Shown here: positions 42,934 through 54,155 of the stretch, in pieces
How positions within the stretch are numbered: position 1 is the stretch's first letter
Layout of the letters: each line of letters opens with the position of its first letter
NCBI GenBank assembly: GCA_023055425.1
Contig: JALGPY010000004.1
Span: 110,649,504-110,713,503, forward strand
DNA length: 64,000 nt
Source of the DNA: Linanthus parryae
Taxonomy: Eukaryota > Streptophyta > Magnoliopsida > Ericales > Polemoniaceae
Direction: 5' to 3'
The notes under the pieces: model-generated
What the model saw: the letters and a program-made list of their open reading frames with translations, nothing else
Told to the model about the DNA's origin: nothing
The model's database searches: none
Translations under genes and position numbers: made by a program

Positions 42934-44353
42934 TGTTGGAATTGTGCCCTAGAGGCAATCAATTTATTGTGACAAATATGTGGATTTACGATTCATTATG
43001 TTATCGATATGGAGATATGTTAACAAGAATGAAGTCCTTAGAATATAAGTGTTATATTCTTAAATATCCCTAGTCAATTATAATTATTAATAGGACATTC
43101 ATCTATAGACTATTATGGGGTTGGATTGATATGGAGATATCATGATCCAACACATAGGTGTGCATTAAGGGTAATGGCGCACTGGTTTGACCCATCTCCG
43201 AGAAGGCTACATACATGTTATGTAAAGTCACAAGCGCTTCTCGCGGTGCAACGGTGTTGTCATCCTTAGACTTGAAGTCACTAGATTGTTTAGTTGTGGA
43301 TTATTGTGATCTTGGTAGCGTCAAACGCTACACCGTAACTGGTAGCTATAAAGGCGTGTACCGGATACAATAAGAAGCAAGCTTAGAAATCGTAGTAGAC
43401 GTAGATAGAATTTGTCTCTCCCACATAACGGGAGAAAATATCCTAGGCCACTCGAGGGATAGTGCTTATAAAATGTCTGGCCAGACTTAAATAAATCAAT
43501 ATGGGATATTGATGTTATTTGCACGAATAAGGCTATTCCCAGGATCGAGAAACTATGGATTGGATATACGAGTGTGACTTGCATGTCTCGTGTCCAATCC
43601 GGATATTGGGACAAAGAGATGAGACAATTACTTGCACAAGGTTTGTCATGATGACTATTCTATTTGTTGGCTAGAATGGATGTCTTGCTAGAGGCCGCTC
43701 CATATTGGTAAATAGCTACTACCAACTAAATAGAACCTATGGGGTCACACGCCATATAAGGGTGAACTAGACTTGGGAATTAATTAATTAATATGATTAA
43801 TTAATTAGAAGGATCAAATCGCAACAACTTGCTAACTTAGTAGGACTATTATGCAAGTTGGACTAATCCATGTATAGACATGATTAGGATTTGCCAAGGT
43901 GGACTAATTCATGTAGAGACATGATTAGGATTAATTTGCAAATAGAACTAATCCATGTATGGACATGATTAGGACTAGTTTGCAAAAAGGGACTAATCCT
44001 TGTTTAAGTAGGATTAGGAGAGGAGTTCTTTATGTAGTAGGACAAGGAGTTGTGGGACTATATAAAGAACACTCCTAGCTTATTTTCTCAACACACATCT
44101 ATATGATAGGAGAAAGGAGAGAATAAAGCAAGGAGAGAGAGCAAGTCCCAAAGCAAGGGCCGAACCCCCTTTGGGACCGTCAGCCGTAGAGACGTGACAC
44201 AATTCACGTGACAAGTCATCACAGGAGAAACCCTAAGGTGTGTAACATAATTCTTCCTTTACCATCGTTGTGTCTCTTGTCCTGTGATCCTTGGAGGGTA
44301 TTGAATGGATAAATTATAATTTTTCGCTCCGTATCCATGATCAAAACCCTACA
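42934..44353 (+). mobile_element. Solo Copia LTR with TCGAC target duplication (copy B)
   Basis: 1420 bp, same ends as 3996-5547 and the same TCGAC at 42929-42933 and 44354-44358. About 130 bp are lost near 44180, where GGGACCG joins directly to TCAGCCGTAGAG. Shared by both duplicates, so older than the duplication. Confidence 0.93.
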
Positions 44354-44443
44354 TCGACACAAGGTGAACCTTTTTCTTGGATCGAGCAACCAAGACTCGA
44401 CGAGGATTCAAGTTGTTAGGACGTTTGAATCAAGGTGGAGATT

Positions 44444-44877
44444 TGTTGGTATGAATCAATGTCTAGCAAAATCAGGCAAACGGGCAAGAGGAGGACCAAG
44501 AAAATAAGCTGCAGCGTTCTGGAGAAAAGGATGTAGCACGACCTCGGACACGGGTCCCAGAGGACCTGTGTCGGGCTGGCAATTTTTGTGTTGTTTCCTA
44601 ATCAGTCTAGGAAACTTTTTGGCATTACTTTAGGCCCAAGTCAGAACCCTTAGGTCTATGTAAGTGTATAAGACGTGGGTAGACTTGATGTGGTGTATCG
44701 GGGTGGTAATCGTGGTCGTTGTTGGTGTGCATTGTAATCAAGCTCTCTCTTCATGAAGTTCAGGTTCTGGCCATGGATGTAGTAGTGGATTTCTTAGGAA
44801 TCCGGTAGTGAACTATATATGTCTCTCCTTATTGATTTGTTTAATCGTTCTTGCTCGAATACCCCCATGTTATGACA
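44444..44877 (+). repeat. LTR-like fragment (copy B)
   Basis: Counterpart of 5638-6077, TGTTGGTATG...ATGTTATGACA, with a shorter CT run. Confidence 0.55.
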
Positions 44878-45640
44878 TATGCTTTTTCTACTTCCTCAGC
44901 CTTAGGATGAATGCATCCCACGGGTGGAATAAGGGCCAAGTCTAGCACCCCCGATGGATTCTGACCATAGACAACCTCAAATGGACTCAGACCGGTGGTC
45001 CTGCTCCTCGATCTATTGTAGGCAAAATCCGCTTGAGAAAGAGTCAAGTCCCACTGCTTCGACTTAGATCCTGCCAAACATCGAAGAATATTGTCCAGGT
45101 TGCGATTCACCAATTCGGTCTAAACCATCTGTCTGAGGATGATAGGAGCTGCTGAAGTTCAAACGAGTGCCCATCTTCTCACATACTCTTTCAGAATTTG
45201 GCTCATGAACTTCGTGTTATGGTTGAGGTGATGAAGCGAAGAACCCTATGCAACCACACAATCTCTCTGAAATAAAGGTGATGAATCTGCACAACAGCCA
45301 TCGTCTTCCTGCATGGTACAAAAATGCGTCATCTTGAAAATATGTCAACAAATACAAGGACAGAACATGCCGCCCTTTGGGTGCGGGGTAAGCCAAGCAC
45401 AAAATCGATGCTAACATCAAACGAACGAGCTTCAGAGACATATAATTGAGTAATTTTTAGCACATATAATTAAGTATAACGACCTGCATTGGTGAGAACT
45501 CCCTTGAAATGCTGGCACACATAACGTCCATCCACATAATAGGCCACATCACTACTCAACTTTGACCAGTAAAAATCAGCACATACAAGTGCAAATGTTG
45601 TGTGACGGGACACCACAATTAGATTTTTGTAACTGTTGTA
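44878..45640 (-). pseudogene. Ty3/Gypsy integrase remnant (copy B)
   Basis: Counterpart of 6078-6820 with the same motifs (VNRNLDNILRCLAG, FAYNRS, SPFEVVYGQNP, GTRLNFSSSYHPQTDG). Where copy A has a TAG in frame after QTDG, copy B has one more T at about 45120 and so a frameshift at the same place. Decay thus continued after the duplication. Confidence 0.85.
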
Positions 45641-45969
45641 TGCATTAGTCAGATATACCTCATCATAAACTCTAAGGAGTTAGCTTAGCGGGTGAGACTT
45701 GCGATTTAAGGGTTTGCTACCTTCTCAAACTCGAGTCCCCTCTTATGCCTCAAATTATCCTTGGGCCACCTTTTTCCATAAAGTTGAAGGGGGTAATTGC
45801 GGAATTCAAATCCATAACCTCTTCTTTAGTCCCTATTTCCCTAGTACCGCCGCATTGCAACTTATTTTGAACGAAGCAAGAAGCCTCCTCCCTCCTCTCT
45901 CTCTCTCTCTGAAGCTGAAGAGAGCCGTTGGGTCTACACCATTCAGGCGAACAACGATCTATCAATTAG
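45641..45969 (+). promoter_or_regulatory. CDT1: CDT1 promoter region and 5'UTR exon
   Basis: The block is well conserved between copies A and B. It has a CT-rich stretch (CCTCCTCTCTCTCTCTCTC at about 45888-45910), as in many plant 5'UTRs, and ends TCAATTAG at a splice donor (GTCAGT in B, GTGAGT in A). The transcription start cannot be fixed. No clear E2F site (TTTSSCGC), expected for a licensing gene, was found by eye. The exon is open in the CDT1 frame but contains no conserved ATG: the one at about 45745 is put out of frame in B by a missing T. Confidence 0.6.
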
Positions 45970-47186
45970 GTCAGTTTCTATCGCTTTCATTCGATACTAT
46001 CGCACTTCCATCTCTTCTTTACCTGTTTCAATTTCCTATCGTCTTCTTCCCTTGTGTTTTCGCCTACTGGAGCTCGTTGTGAAGTTTTAGATCCACAACT
46101 TAGGGCCTCAAAAACCTAATAAAACGATAATTTTTTCTTGTTGATGGTACAAGAGACAAAGATCTCACAATTTGAAGCTTAATTAATAATAGTTGGTAGA
46201 TGTTCGCGAGTGGGTGTTCTCTTCTGGGTCCAAAAATTAGCTTGTTTAGCAAATATTTGTCTCGTGAAACTCCGATTGTGAAGGAAAAATTGGGGGTTTT
46301 TTTATGAATAGTTAAGGTTTTCTCGGTATGGTGGAATATGAGAAGACTACCTGTTTTCTTTTCTCGGTTTTGATTGATATGGTGAAGGACAAGGTGCTTG
46401 ATTTTCACGAAATAGATATGAGTCTCAAGAAAATATACAAGATAAGTTATTGCATAAAATCTGTTGGTGTTTCGATTCCAATCCCATCCTTTTTATTTCC
46501 TGTACTAAACTTTACCCAAGTAATTAAGTCATTCACATCTTGTTTTCTACTTGTTCGATAAGAAAAGGTGGCGCCTGTAGGGGAATTAAGGAACGGCACT
46601 GTCACATTGACATAGCCTTCTCGGCATACAGATTGTACCTCTTAAACCAAACTCTCAACTAGTTTTGGCTGATTATCTGTTTCTGATATTTTGGCCTGAG
46701 CGTAAAAAAATTGTGGTAATTGTTTTTCATACCTGGGTCTCCAGTTGCTTATGTAGTTGGCTCTCAATGAACTAGAAAATGGAAGATGGGAATTAAGTTC
46801 TCTTTATGCAATTGTCTTCCTTTCCACTGTTAGATTCTAATACTTTAGATGATTTATCACATTAGACCTCGAGCTTCAGCCTAGCTATACCGAATAGCAT
46901 CCAAAAACCTTGACCTGCTCTTCAAACTCTCTGAATAAGTCCACACTGCAGCGTAATTGGAAATGCCAGTAAATCTTGGTCACCACTGATTTGCTGAAGT
47001 GCAAAAGCGAAGCTGTGAAAATGAGAAGTTTTAACTATAAACTCCGAGTGAATTTCATTGCCAATATATTTCTTGTAGTTTTGGATTAAAACATGTAACA
47101 GTGTCCTACATTATTGTTTATTGCTTTCTGGATTGTTTCTCTGCTTCTAATCCCAACTTTTCCACACGGTATTTATTCGTATAGGC

Positions 47187-50100
47187 ATGGAGGCACAGAT
47201 ATATGAAGAAAAAGTTATCAAAACCCAGAATGTGGATATTCAAATTGCAGCTCCAACGCCAGAAAAGATGAATGAATCTTCTCTCACCAAGAACAGGGAG
47301 AAAGCAGCAAACGTTCCAGAAAAGTGTGTTCCTAAATGCAAATATATTTGTTCCTAAAAATAAATGCAAATATCTTGTTCATCCTAACATAGAGTAGTTA
47401 TATATTATCATCTCCTCATATATCTTCCACTGTCTCCAGATACAGGATCCTGTCTGAGTATTTTGATCGTATGACATGCTCACTGAGGCTACTCAGTCTA
47501 CGCAAGAAGCCTCCTACTTTCCAAAACATATCTAGACAGGTGGAAGTTTTCACAAAAAGGTAACTTGGTTTCAAGCTTGCTATATTATCTCCGATCACAA
47601 TGTGGCTTTAGTTTTACAATTATTTACTAATATTATAGAAGCTTTCAGATGTGTCTGGTTCTAACTAGTCACTACTGATGGGTCAGCGGTTTCTGATTTG
47701 GTACGGCAGCTAAGTCATAGATAATTGTTCTCATGACCTGTTAAAAGGTCATAAGAACGACTCTATTGTTTTACGTCTTGACAGTCGACACTACAGATTT
47801 AGCTGATAGAACCCCTTGCTCATTTTCTAACTTCTTAACTAGAATAGAAGTGCAGCACCTGATCTTGAAGTCAAATGTGTCTGCAGACTCAATATTGTAA
47901 GATAAAATGTCAACTTGAACATATTGGAGAGAATCAGACTTTTGATCGGGGACATTTAGATGGATTGTAAAGCATTTGAGGTGCAACATGTGAGAATAAT
48001 TTAATAAGGCTACATTGGGTATATCTACAAATAGTTTCAAAGATCATCAAAATAATGGTGATCAAATTCCTTACTTCGACTATTAGGCGGCTAAAATTTG
48101 GATTCATAATGCACTCAGTATATCTTTTCCGAGGGGAAGGAAGTTGTAAAGTTATGCCAGTTGGTCTCCTGAATATTCTGTAGGTTTCCAGTGGTTATCT
48201 TTGTAAATGCGTGGTAGGAGAGTTGTTGATTTAGTTGACCTTGAAGGAGTAGCTCTTCACCTCTTGATGCTTGTTTTTATGTTGGTGGAAGTATTTGGTT
48301 GGAATTCACTGGAATTTGACATGCACAGTTTTGAGCATTAAAATTAAAAAACTACGTGTCATGGTAACTGCCTAGCTCGTCACATCTGCCACATTCAGTT
48401 CTGAGTTGTATGAGTTGCTTTCTCGATAATCATGATCTTTGTTTTCAGTGGATTTGAAGAGAAGTGATCTCTGATTGAGGGTAACAGCCATGGTTGCTGC
48501 CCCCTGATTATCAACAAACAAAAAAGTTAGACTTGAGCAAGATATTTATTGGGTGAAACTTTAGCAAGACTTAACTATCATATTCACGAATTTCACATTT
48601 ATAAGGTCTTCGGTCACCATCTATAAAAAGAAAAAGGGTCATTGACAGTTTGTCACGGGGGTTCAATTGCTGAGGATCGTTCATTTGCTGAGAATTGGGG
48701 CTATTTTCATCGACTGGCATAGTGTAGGGGTTGTAGTGGTAAATCAATAGTGTGGGGGTTTTAGTATCACAAATTGCGAACTGTATGTAGGTTTACTGTC
48801 AGCGACCCAAATATAATTAAGAAGCCGATGATTAAGGAGATAAAGAAGGGAAGTAAACTAATCAGGGAAGAAGAAATGTGAAAACATATTTGAGAAACGA
48901 TACAAATCTTATGTGCTAACTTAGACAAATAAACTGCATTACCAATTTTAATTTCTGTACGGAGTCAATTCTTTCGGTCCATGCATTAGAAACATGTAGG
49001 AACATCTGTTTGAAATCAATAGTGTGGGGGTTTTAGTATCACAAATTGCGAACTGTATGTAGGTTTACTGTCAGCGACCCAAATATAATTAAGAAGCCGA
49101 TGATTAAGGAGATAAAGAAGGGAAGTAAACTAATCAGGGAAGAAGAAATGTGAAAACATATTTGAGAAACGATACAAATCTTATGTGCTAACTTAGACAA
49201 ATAAACTGCATTACCAATTTTAATTTCTGTACGGAGTCAATTCTTTCGGTCCATGCATTAGAAACATGTAGGAACATCTGTTTGAAATTTGTAATATACT
49301 GGTAGTAGATCAATTACTCATATTACATCTTTGTAAGGTCACCAATCTAGGAACTTGTTGAAAATACGAAGTACATAGGTTATATGAAAAATTCTAGTGC
49401 ATTTAGACATTGGTTGTACGATAGTATATGTGCATGAAGTTGGACAAGCTTGTAGGATGTAACTAGAGTGTTCCAAGAATCTTCCTTTTCAGTGGTTTCT
49501 CATATACCTAAGTTGATACTGTAAGAAATTTGCATCAGTTAAATGCGCCTTTTGCTTAAAATACTTATAAGTAGTTTACTTCATGTACTTTTAGGTATGA
49601 CACCCACCATACCATATTCTGGGACCCACACTTGTTCTTATGCTTTGCAGCTGGTCGCCTGCTACTTCTATCACTTCACTTTAGTCATGCTTGTCAGCTA
49701 ATAATAGCTTGCAGCTTTTGTTATACGATCTAACAATGGATACAGCCACACAGAGTTGGGACTGCACTTGCTACTTCCATATTGCCTCAAGTGAATACAC
49801 ATGAAAAGTTATATCTTTTAGTGCATGTTTGGTATACCTCTTTTTTAACAGTGTTTTCTCAAGAATCATGTTTGGCAGTCGTTTTCAGTTGCGTAAAAGA
49901 AATGCCAAAAAATGTCTGTTACAGCTATACATTGTTGTTGCCTTGTTGGATGTACATGACGACACTATAGTAAATTAGCTCTGAAAGTCAATAGTGTTGC
50001 AGAATGTGTTTTTTATTATAATCACTTTTTTCAGCACAGGCCAAACTGTTATTGTTTTTTAAACGCGTTTTTTCAGCATGTTGTTTTTAGCTGTTTTTCC

Positions 50101-53100
50101 TGTTTTCGAACGGGTACCAATAAGCTCTTAATCTTATTTGCATGGTATCAATGGACAGATGTTTATCTATCAACTTCAGTCTGGAGCTTGTTTAAATGAA
50201 TGAGTTGTTTACATTTTCTCTTGTTTTCTCTTGCAGAAAGTTTTCATATAAGCATCTCGCACAGATTAAATATTTACTTCCCGAAGGCGTGCAGATTCAT
50301 AGGATCCTTGTACATGACGAAAAATCTCTTTGCATGCTGCCAGGCCCAGACGTTACGGTTACTTTGCTATTTGATGTTGTAGAAGATCATAAGAAATCTT
50401 CTTTCACGGCTCTGCGGGATGTGTTTGATTCTAGACTCATTAGTTTCTCCAGTACGCACCCCGAGGTACGTTTGTTTTTATTTTAAATATCATCTAAACA
50501 AAAGGAATGCACTGATTCAAACATGTTCCATCTTAGTGACACTGTTATATTCCAGTCTGAATGAGGCATGGTTCTGGAGGCTACTGTTTGGTTTTTGAAT
50601 GGCAGTTTAGTAGTATGAGTTTCTCTAACGCAAGTGTTTATGCCATTGTCTGGTGTAGTATCTCAAACAAAAATGTAACAGTTCCAAAACAAGTGGTCCG
50701 ATACGTTAAGTCCCATGTCTGATGGTACACATATGGCATCAAGATACAATACATGTGTCATGCTACAATTCTCTGTTTCTTTAACGGTAATGCCAGAATC
50801 ATAACATTCCTGCAAAGTATTGCCACAGCAGTCTGAGAATAATTTAGTATCCAATAGGGAGAAGTTATAATGTAAAAACTGGTTCTGGAAAAGAGGCTCT
50901 AATAGGGTTTATGCTATGCGGGCTCTGCTGCTTTGCTCATCCAGTGCCCAGATGAAACAGAAGAGTCTAAGGTAACTTTCAAAAGATTATTTACTCCCTC
51001 TATCCAAGAAAACGGTCCACATTTCTATTTGAGTACCTTCCTAGTTGTTTATCCACCTTCTTGCTAAAGGATGTAAAACCTAATAAATTTACAAAACTAT
51101 CCAACAAAGAGTTACCATAACTGTCTTGGCACAGAGGCACAGATAATTAAGTGATGATTACATAAATAATATCGAGAAATGTGGATGTGTGCATTTGTTA
51201 CAAGTCCCCCTAAACCGTTTCAAATGTGGACCATTTCCGTGAGACAGAGGGAAACTAAATTTGCAGGCAGGTAAAATGATTGCGTTTAGTATGTTGCTTA
51301 AGGTGGTAGACCTCTATCAAGATTTTGTGATTAGTCCTGCTTATGTCAATAGCATGTTGCTGCATATGTTCTCCTGAAATTACCTTGGCATCTAAAAGGA
51401 TTGAACATGTATAAATGCTAATATAATTTCCTATTTTCTGAAATAGGGGTGTGAAGTTCCTGAAGCTGAAATTCCCGAGCTATTTAAGCAAGAAAGTGAA
51501 ACGATAAGTATGAATCAATGTGTGGATACATCAAGAAACTCCCAGCAATATATTTCTGAATCTGAGCTGCTGCTGAACTCTTCACATCTTAATCCATTAT
51601 TCAGTAAGCATTTCTCACAGAAGGTTGTTGCAGAAACAGAACAGAAAACTCAGCTCTTAGCCTCCCTGGTTGCATCTGATAATTTCAACTCTGTGACGGA
51701 TCAAGATTGTGGAAGCAAGGAAGATTGTGTATCTGATCAAATATGTCTCGAATCAACAAGCATAGGCAACATGTTCCATTCATCCTGCTCTGATGGTTCC
51801 ACTGTCAGTGAAAGCACTCCTTTAAAGCCTGTCCATGACTCGGATGGCATACTGTTGCAAACACCTGCACTATCGGTACCACCTAGATCGGTGCCTAGTT
51901 GTGATAACAAGTTCCAGACGGTGACAAACCAAGACTTGGCACACTCTAGTCTTTCTGCTAAGAGGGTTCTGGACTTCTCACTTACAGAAGGTGAAGATAC
52001 TTCTTTGAGCTCTGTTAATGTTTGGTCAGAAGCTACGGTTCCTCAAAGCCATTCTCCTGGGCTTCTGGAAAAGGTACGCTAATTGATTCATGATCTGTGT
52101 AGCATCTTCATGAAAGTCATTCTTGTTTTTGGCTCCAATGTCTGGTTTAATGAGAGATTATCAGCAAGTTGGACTGCTTTCACTAGTCTATGGGGCATTG
52201 ATATCAATGTAATATCTTTGGCTTAGGTAGTTCGGTTATTCTGTATGTTAGCACAAACAAGAACATAAGAATGGAGATTCATTGCTGTCTAACTGTGATG
52301 CCTTGTAGCTGTAAATCATAGAAGTGAATATAAACGACTTGAGAAGGATCCTTTGAGCGTAAAACAACCGTTTAAAATGGTATGGTGTGTGTAGTTGTTT
52401 CTCTTCCCTCATCTAAATCTCTCCTACAAACAATATTCCTAAAATCTATTCCTCCACTATTAATTTGTTTACTTATTCCTTTCTCATTGACAACTCTGAA
52501 CAAGAGTAGCAAATTTTTGATGTTTCACTCGTATAACTTTAACCCATGGAGTTGGCATGATGGAAGTATAGTATGCTTGTTTCTTTGGAACTACAAGATC
52601 CATTCTGTCTCATTCTTGTATTGAGATAATATGTTAACCGTAGCCTTCCTGATTTTAGAAGGTTCTTTTTGTAAAGAAAAAATAGCTTCTGAACTTTAAG
52701 CACAAAAGTTTGCTATCAACTGATTTAGAGAATTTGTATCTCACCCCACAGCACACAGTGGGGAAAAGAATCAAGAGGACAATTTGTAAGCTATTAGTTA
52801 TTACACAAATTATTGAATTATCTTTCTTGTTCATGGACAGGTTGTCCAAGGTGGCTTAAAAGCGAACTTATGTTTATATTGTTCATGAGATCTCCTGAGC
52901 ATATGCATGATAGTATTTTTGTTTTATTTAACAGTACAAATGATGGCCTGTAGTGTCATTGCCTCTTCACATCTGTTATAAATTGTTCAAATTTCTCTTT
53001 AGAGCTTCTACTAGTTTTTTGTATTGGTAATGAGTTACCATTACTAACCAGATAATTTATTGTGACAGGTAGAAGCGAGTGGCAAAAGCAACAACCAGAA

Positions 53101-54155
53101 TGTGAACCAAAATCATCTTCCAGTTCACGAGCAAATGTCCACTCTAGTTACTTCTATCTATAAAGTTTTTCAGTCTACGAGCTTTTCTCCAATCACCAAA
53201 GACGAGCTGTTGCACAAGATACTTATGAATCAGTTTGATATTATTGATAAAAGTATGTCCATTGAGGGTCAAACATTTCTTGCTTCCAGGAGTTGGGGAT
53301 TGCTCTGTTTCTTATTTAATGTTTTTTTGTCCTGTCACAGGCGAGGTGGAGGAACAGATTGAATGTCTTGAGAAGCTGGTTCCAGATTGGATTTATAGGA
53401 AGTTGGCACCTAGTGGAGATCTCCTCTACAAGTGAGTAAATACTTCAGTACTTCATTGTTCTATGCTTAATCTAGTTCTTTCTGCATATAATCTGTGCCC
53501 GTGGGTTCCAAATTTCTATATCGTTTTTGAACAGATTGCACTGCATTGTTATGCTGTGATATAAAGCAGCATTGACTTCATATATGAAGATAACTTATTG
53601 ATTCTTAAGTGTCAGTCAACTCAAGAACAATTCTTTGGCCCGGGAATACAATTCTAAGTGGGATTGTAGGCAGGGGCAGCAATGCCTGAAAATGGACAAG
53701 GCCAAACAACTCATGATTAGGCTTTTGGTCTGTTGTCTTATGAAGCCCTTCTGTTTCCCAAGAACTCAAAACTCTGGAGCACAATGAAAGTAGTGCAAGT
53801 GTGTGTGTGTGTGTAGCCATTATAGCAAAACAGGTTTATAATCCTTCTGAATAGGTTGTCTTTGACTTATTTAGCTGTATTATATTGTAAACATGAAAGC
53901 AAGTCTGTCTCTCAAGTAACAGCCAATTACATAAAGATAAAGTTGTTCAGGATCACGTGCATTCACGTTTTTTTTTTGTTTATGGTTTATGGTATTTTTT
54001 TTATCAAGTCCCATTTCTATATGTTACTTGTTTGAATGTTAACCTTTATATTTTGGTTCCACGGTTCTTACCTCAATTTCTTGAACTTATTTTCCGAATG
54101 CAGTATCAAGAAAGTATCCGATCTGAACTCAATCCGTCAAAGTCTTCTTACCTAG
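47187..54155 (+). CDS. CDT1: DNA replication licensing factor CDT1 (seven coding exons, 479 aa)
   Basis: Coding exons: 47187-47323, 47440-47559, 50237-50465, 51447-52073, 53069-53252, 53341-53431, 54104-54155 (TAG). All introns are GT-AG and phases agree (1440 nt). CDT1 binds ORC/CDC6-marked origins and helps load MCM2-7 in G1; geminin-type or proteolytic control is usual. Residues 1-45 carry a Thr-Pro site (APTPEK, T24). About 44-165 is the CDT1 (geminin-binding-like) fold: VPEKYRILSEYFDRM, KFSYKHLAQIKYLLPEG, VLVHDEK-like ILVHDEKSLCM, FSSTHPE. 163-371 is a serine-rich linker. 383-479 is the C-terminal winged helix that contacts MCM: SFSPITKDELLHKILMNQF, EVEEQIECLEKLVPDWI, SIRQSLLT. Length is like plant CDT1b. 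The start follows an acceptor by two bases; no earlier conserved ATG. Confidence 0.93.
48741..49284. repeat. Perfect 272-bp tandem duplication in CDT1 intron 3
   Basis: AAATCAATAGTGTGGGGG begins both units, at 48741 and 49013. I found no difference along the 272 bp. The second unit runs to 49284 and is followed by 4 bp more of identity (AAAT). It lies just beyond the end of the segmental duplication (48569) in the 2.7-kb intron between exons 3 and 4. No coding content. Confidence 0.93.
50466..51446 (+). other. CDT1 intron 4
   Basis: Donor GAG|GTACGT after STHPE and acceptor AAATAG|GGG before GCEVPEAEIPE. No element or second gene is seen inside. Confidence 0.7.

Larger units (their letters stand above)
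42197..48569. repeat. Segmental duplicate, copy B (partner 3259-9667)
   Basis: Colinear with copy A. Visible differences include a deletion of about 130 bp in the solo LTR (joint at about 44180), a B-only insertion of about 90 bp with a hairpin (47690-47780), and small indels. The GASA gene is uninterrupted here and CDT1 continues beyond the end of homology. Copy B therefore represents the ancestral arrangement. Confidence 0.93.
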
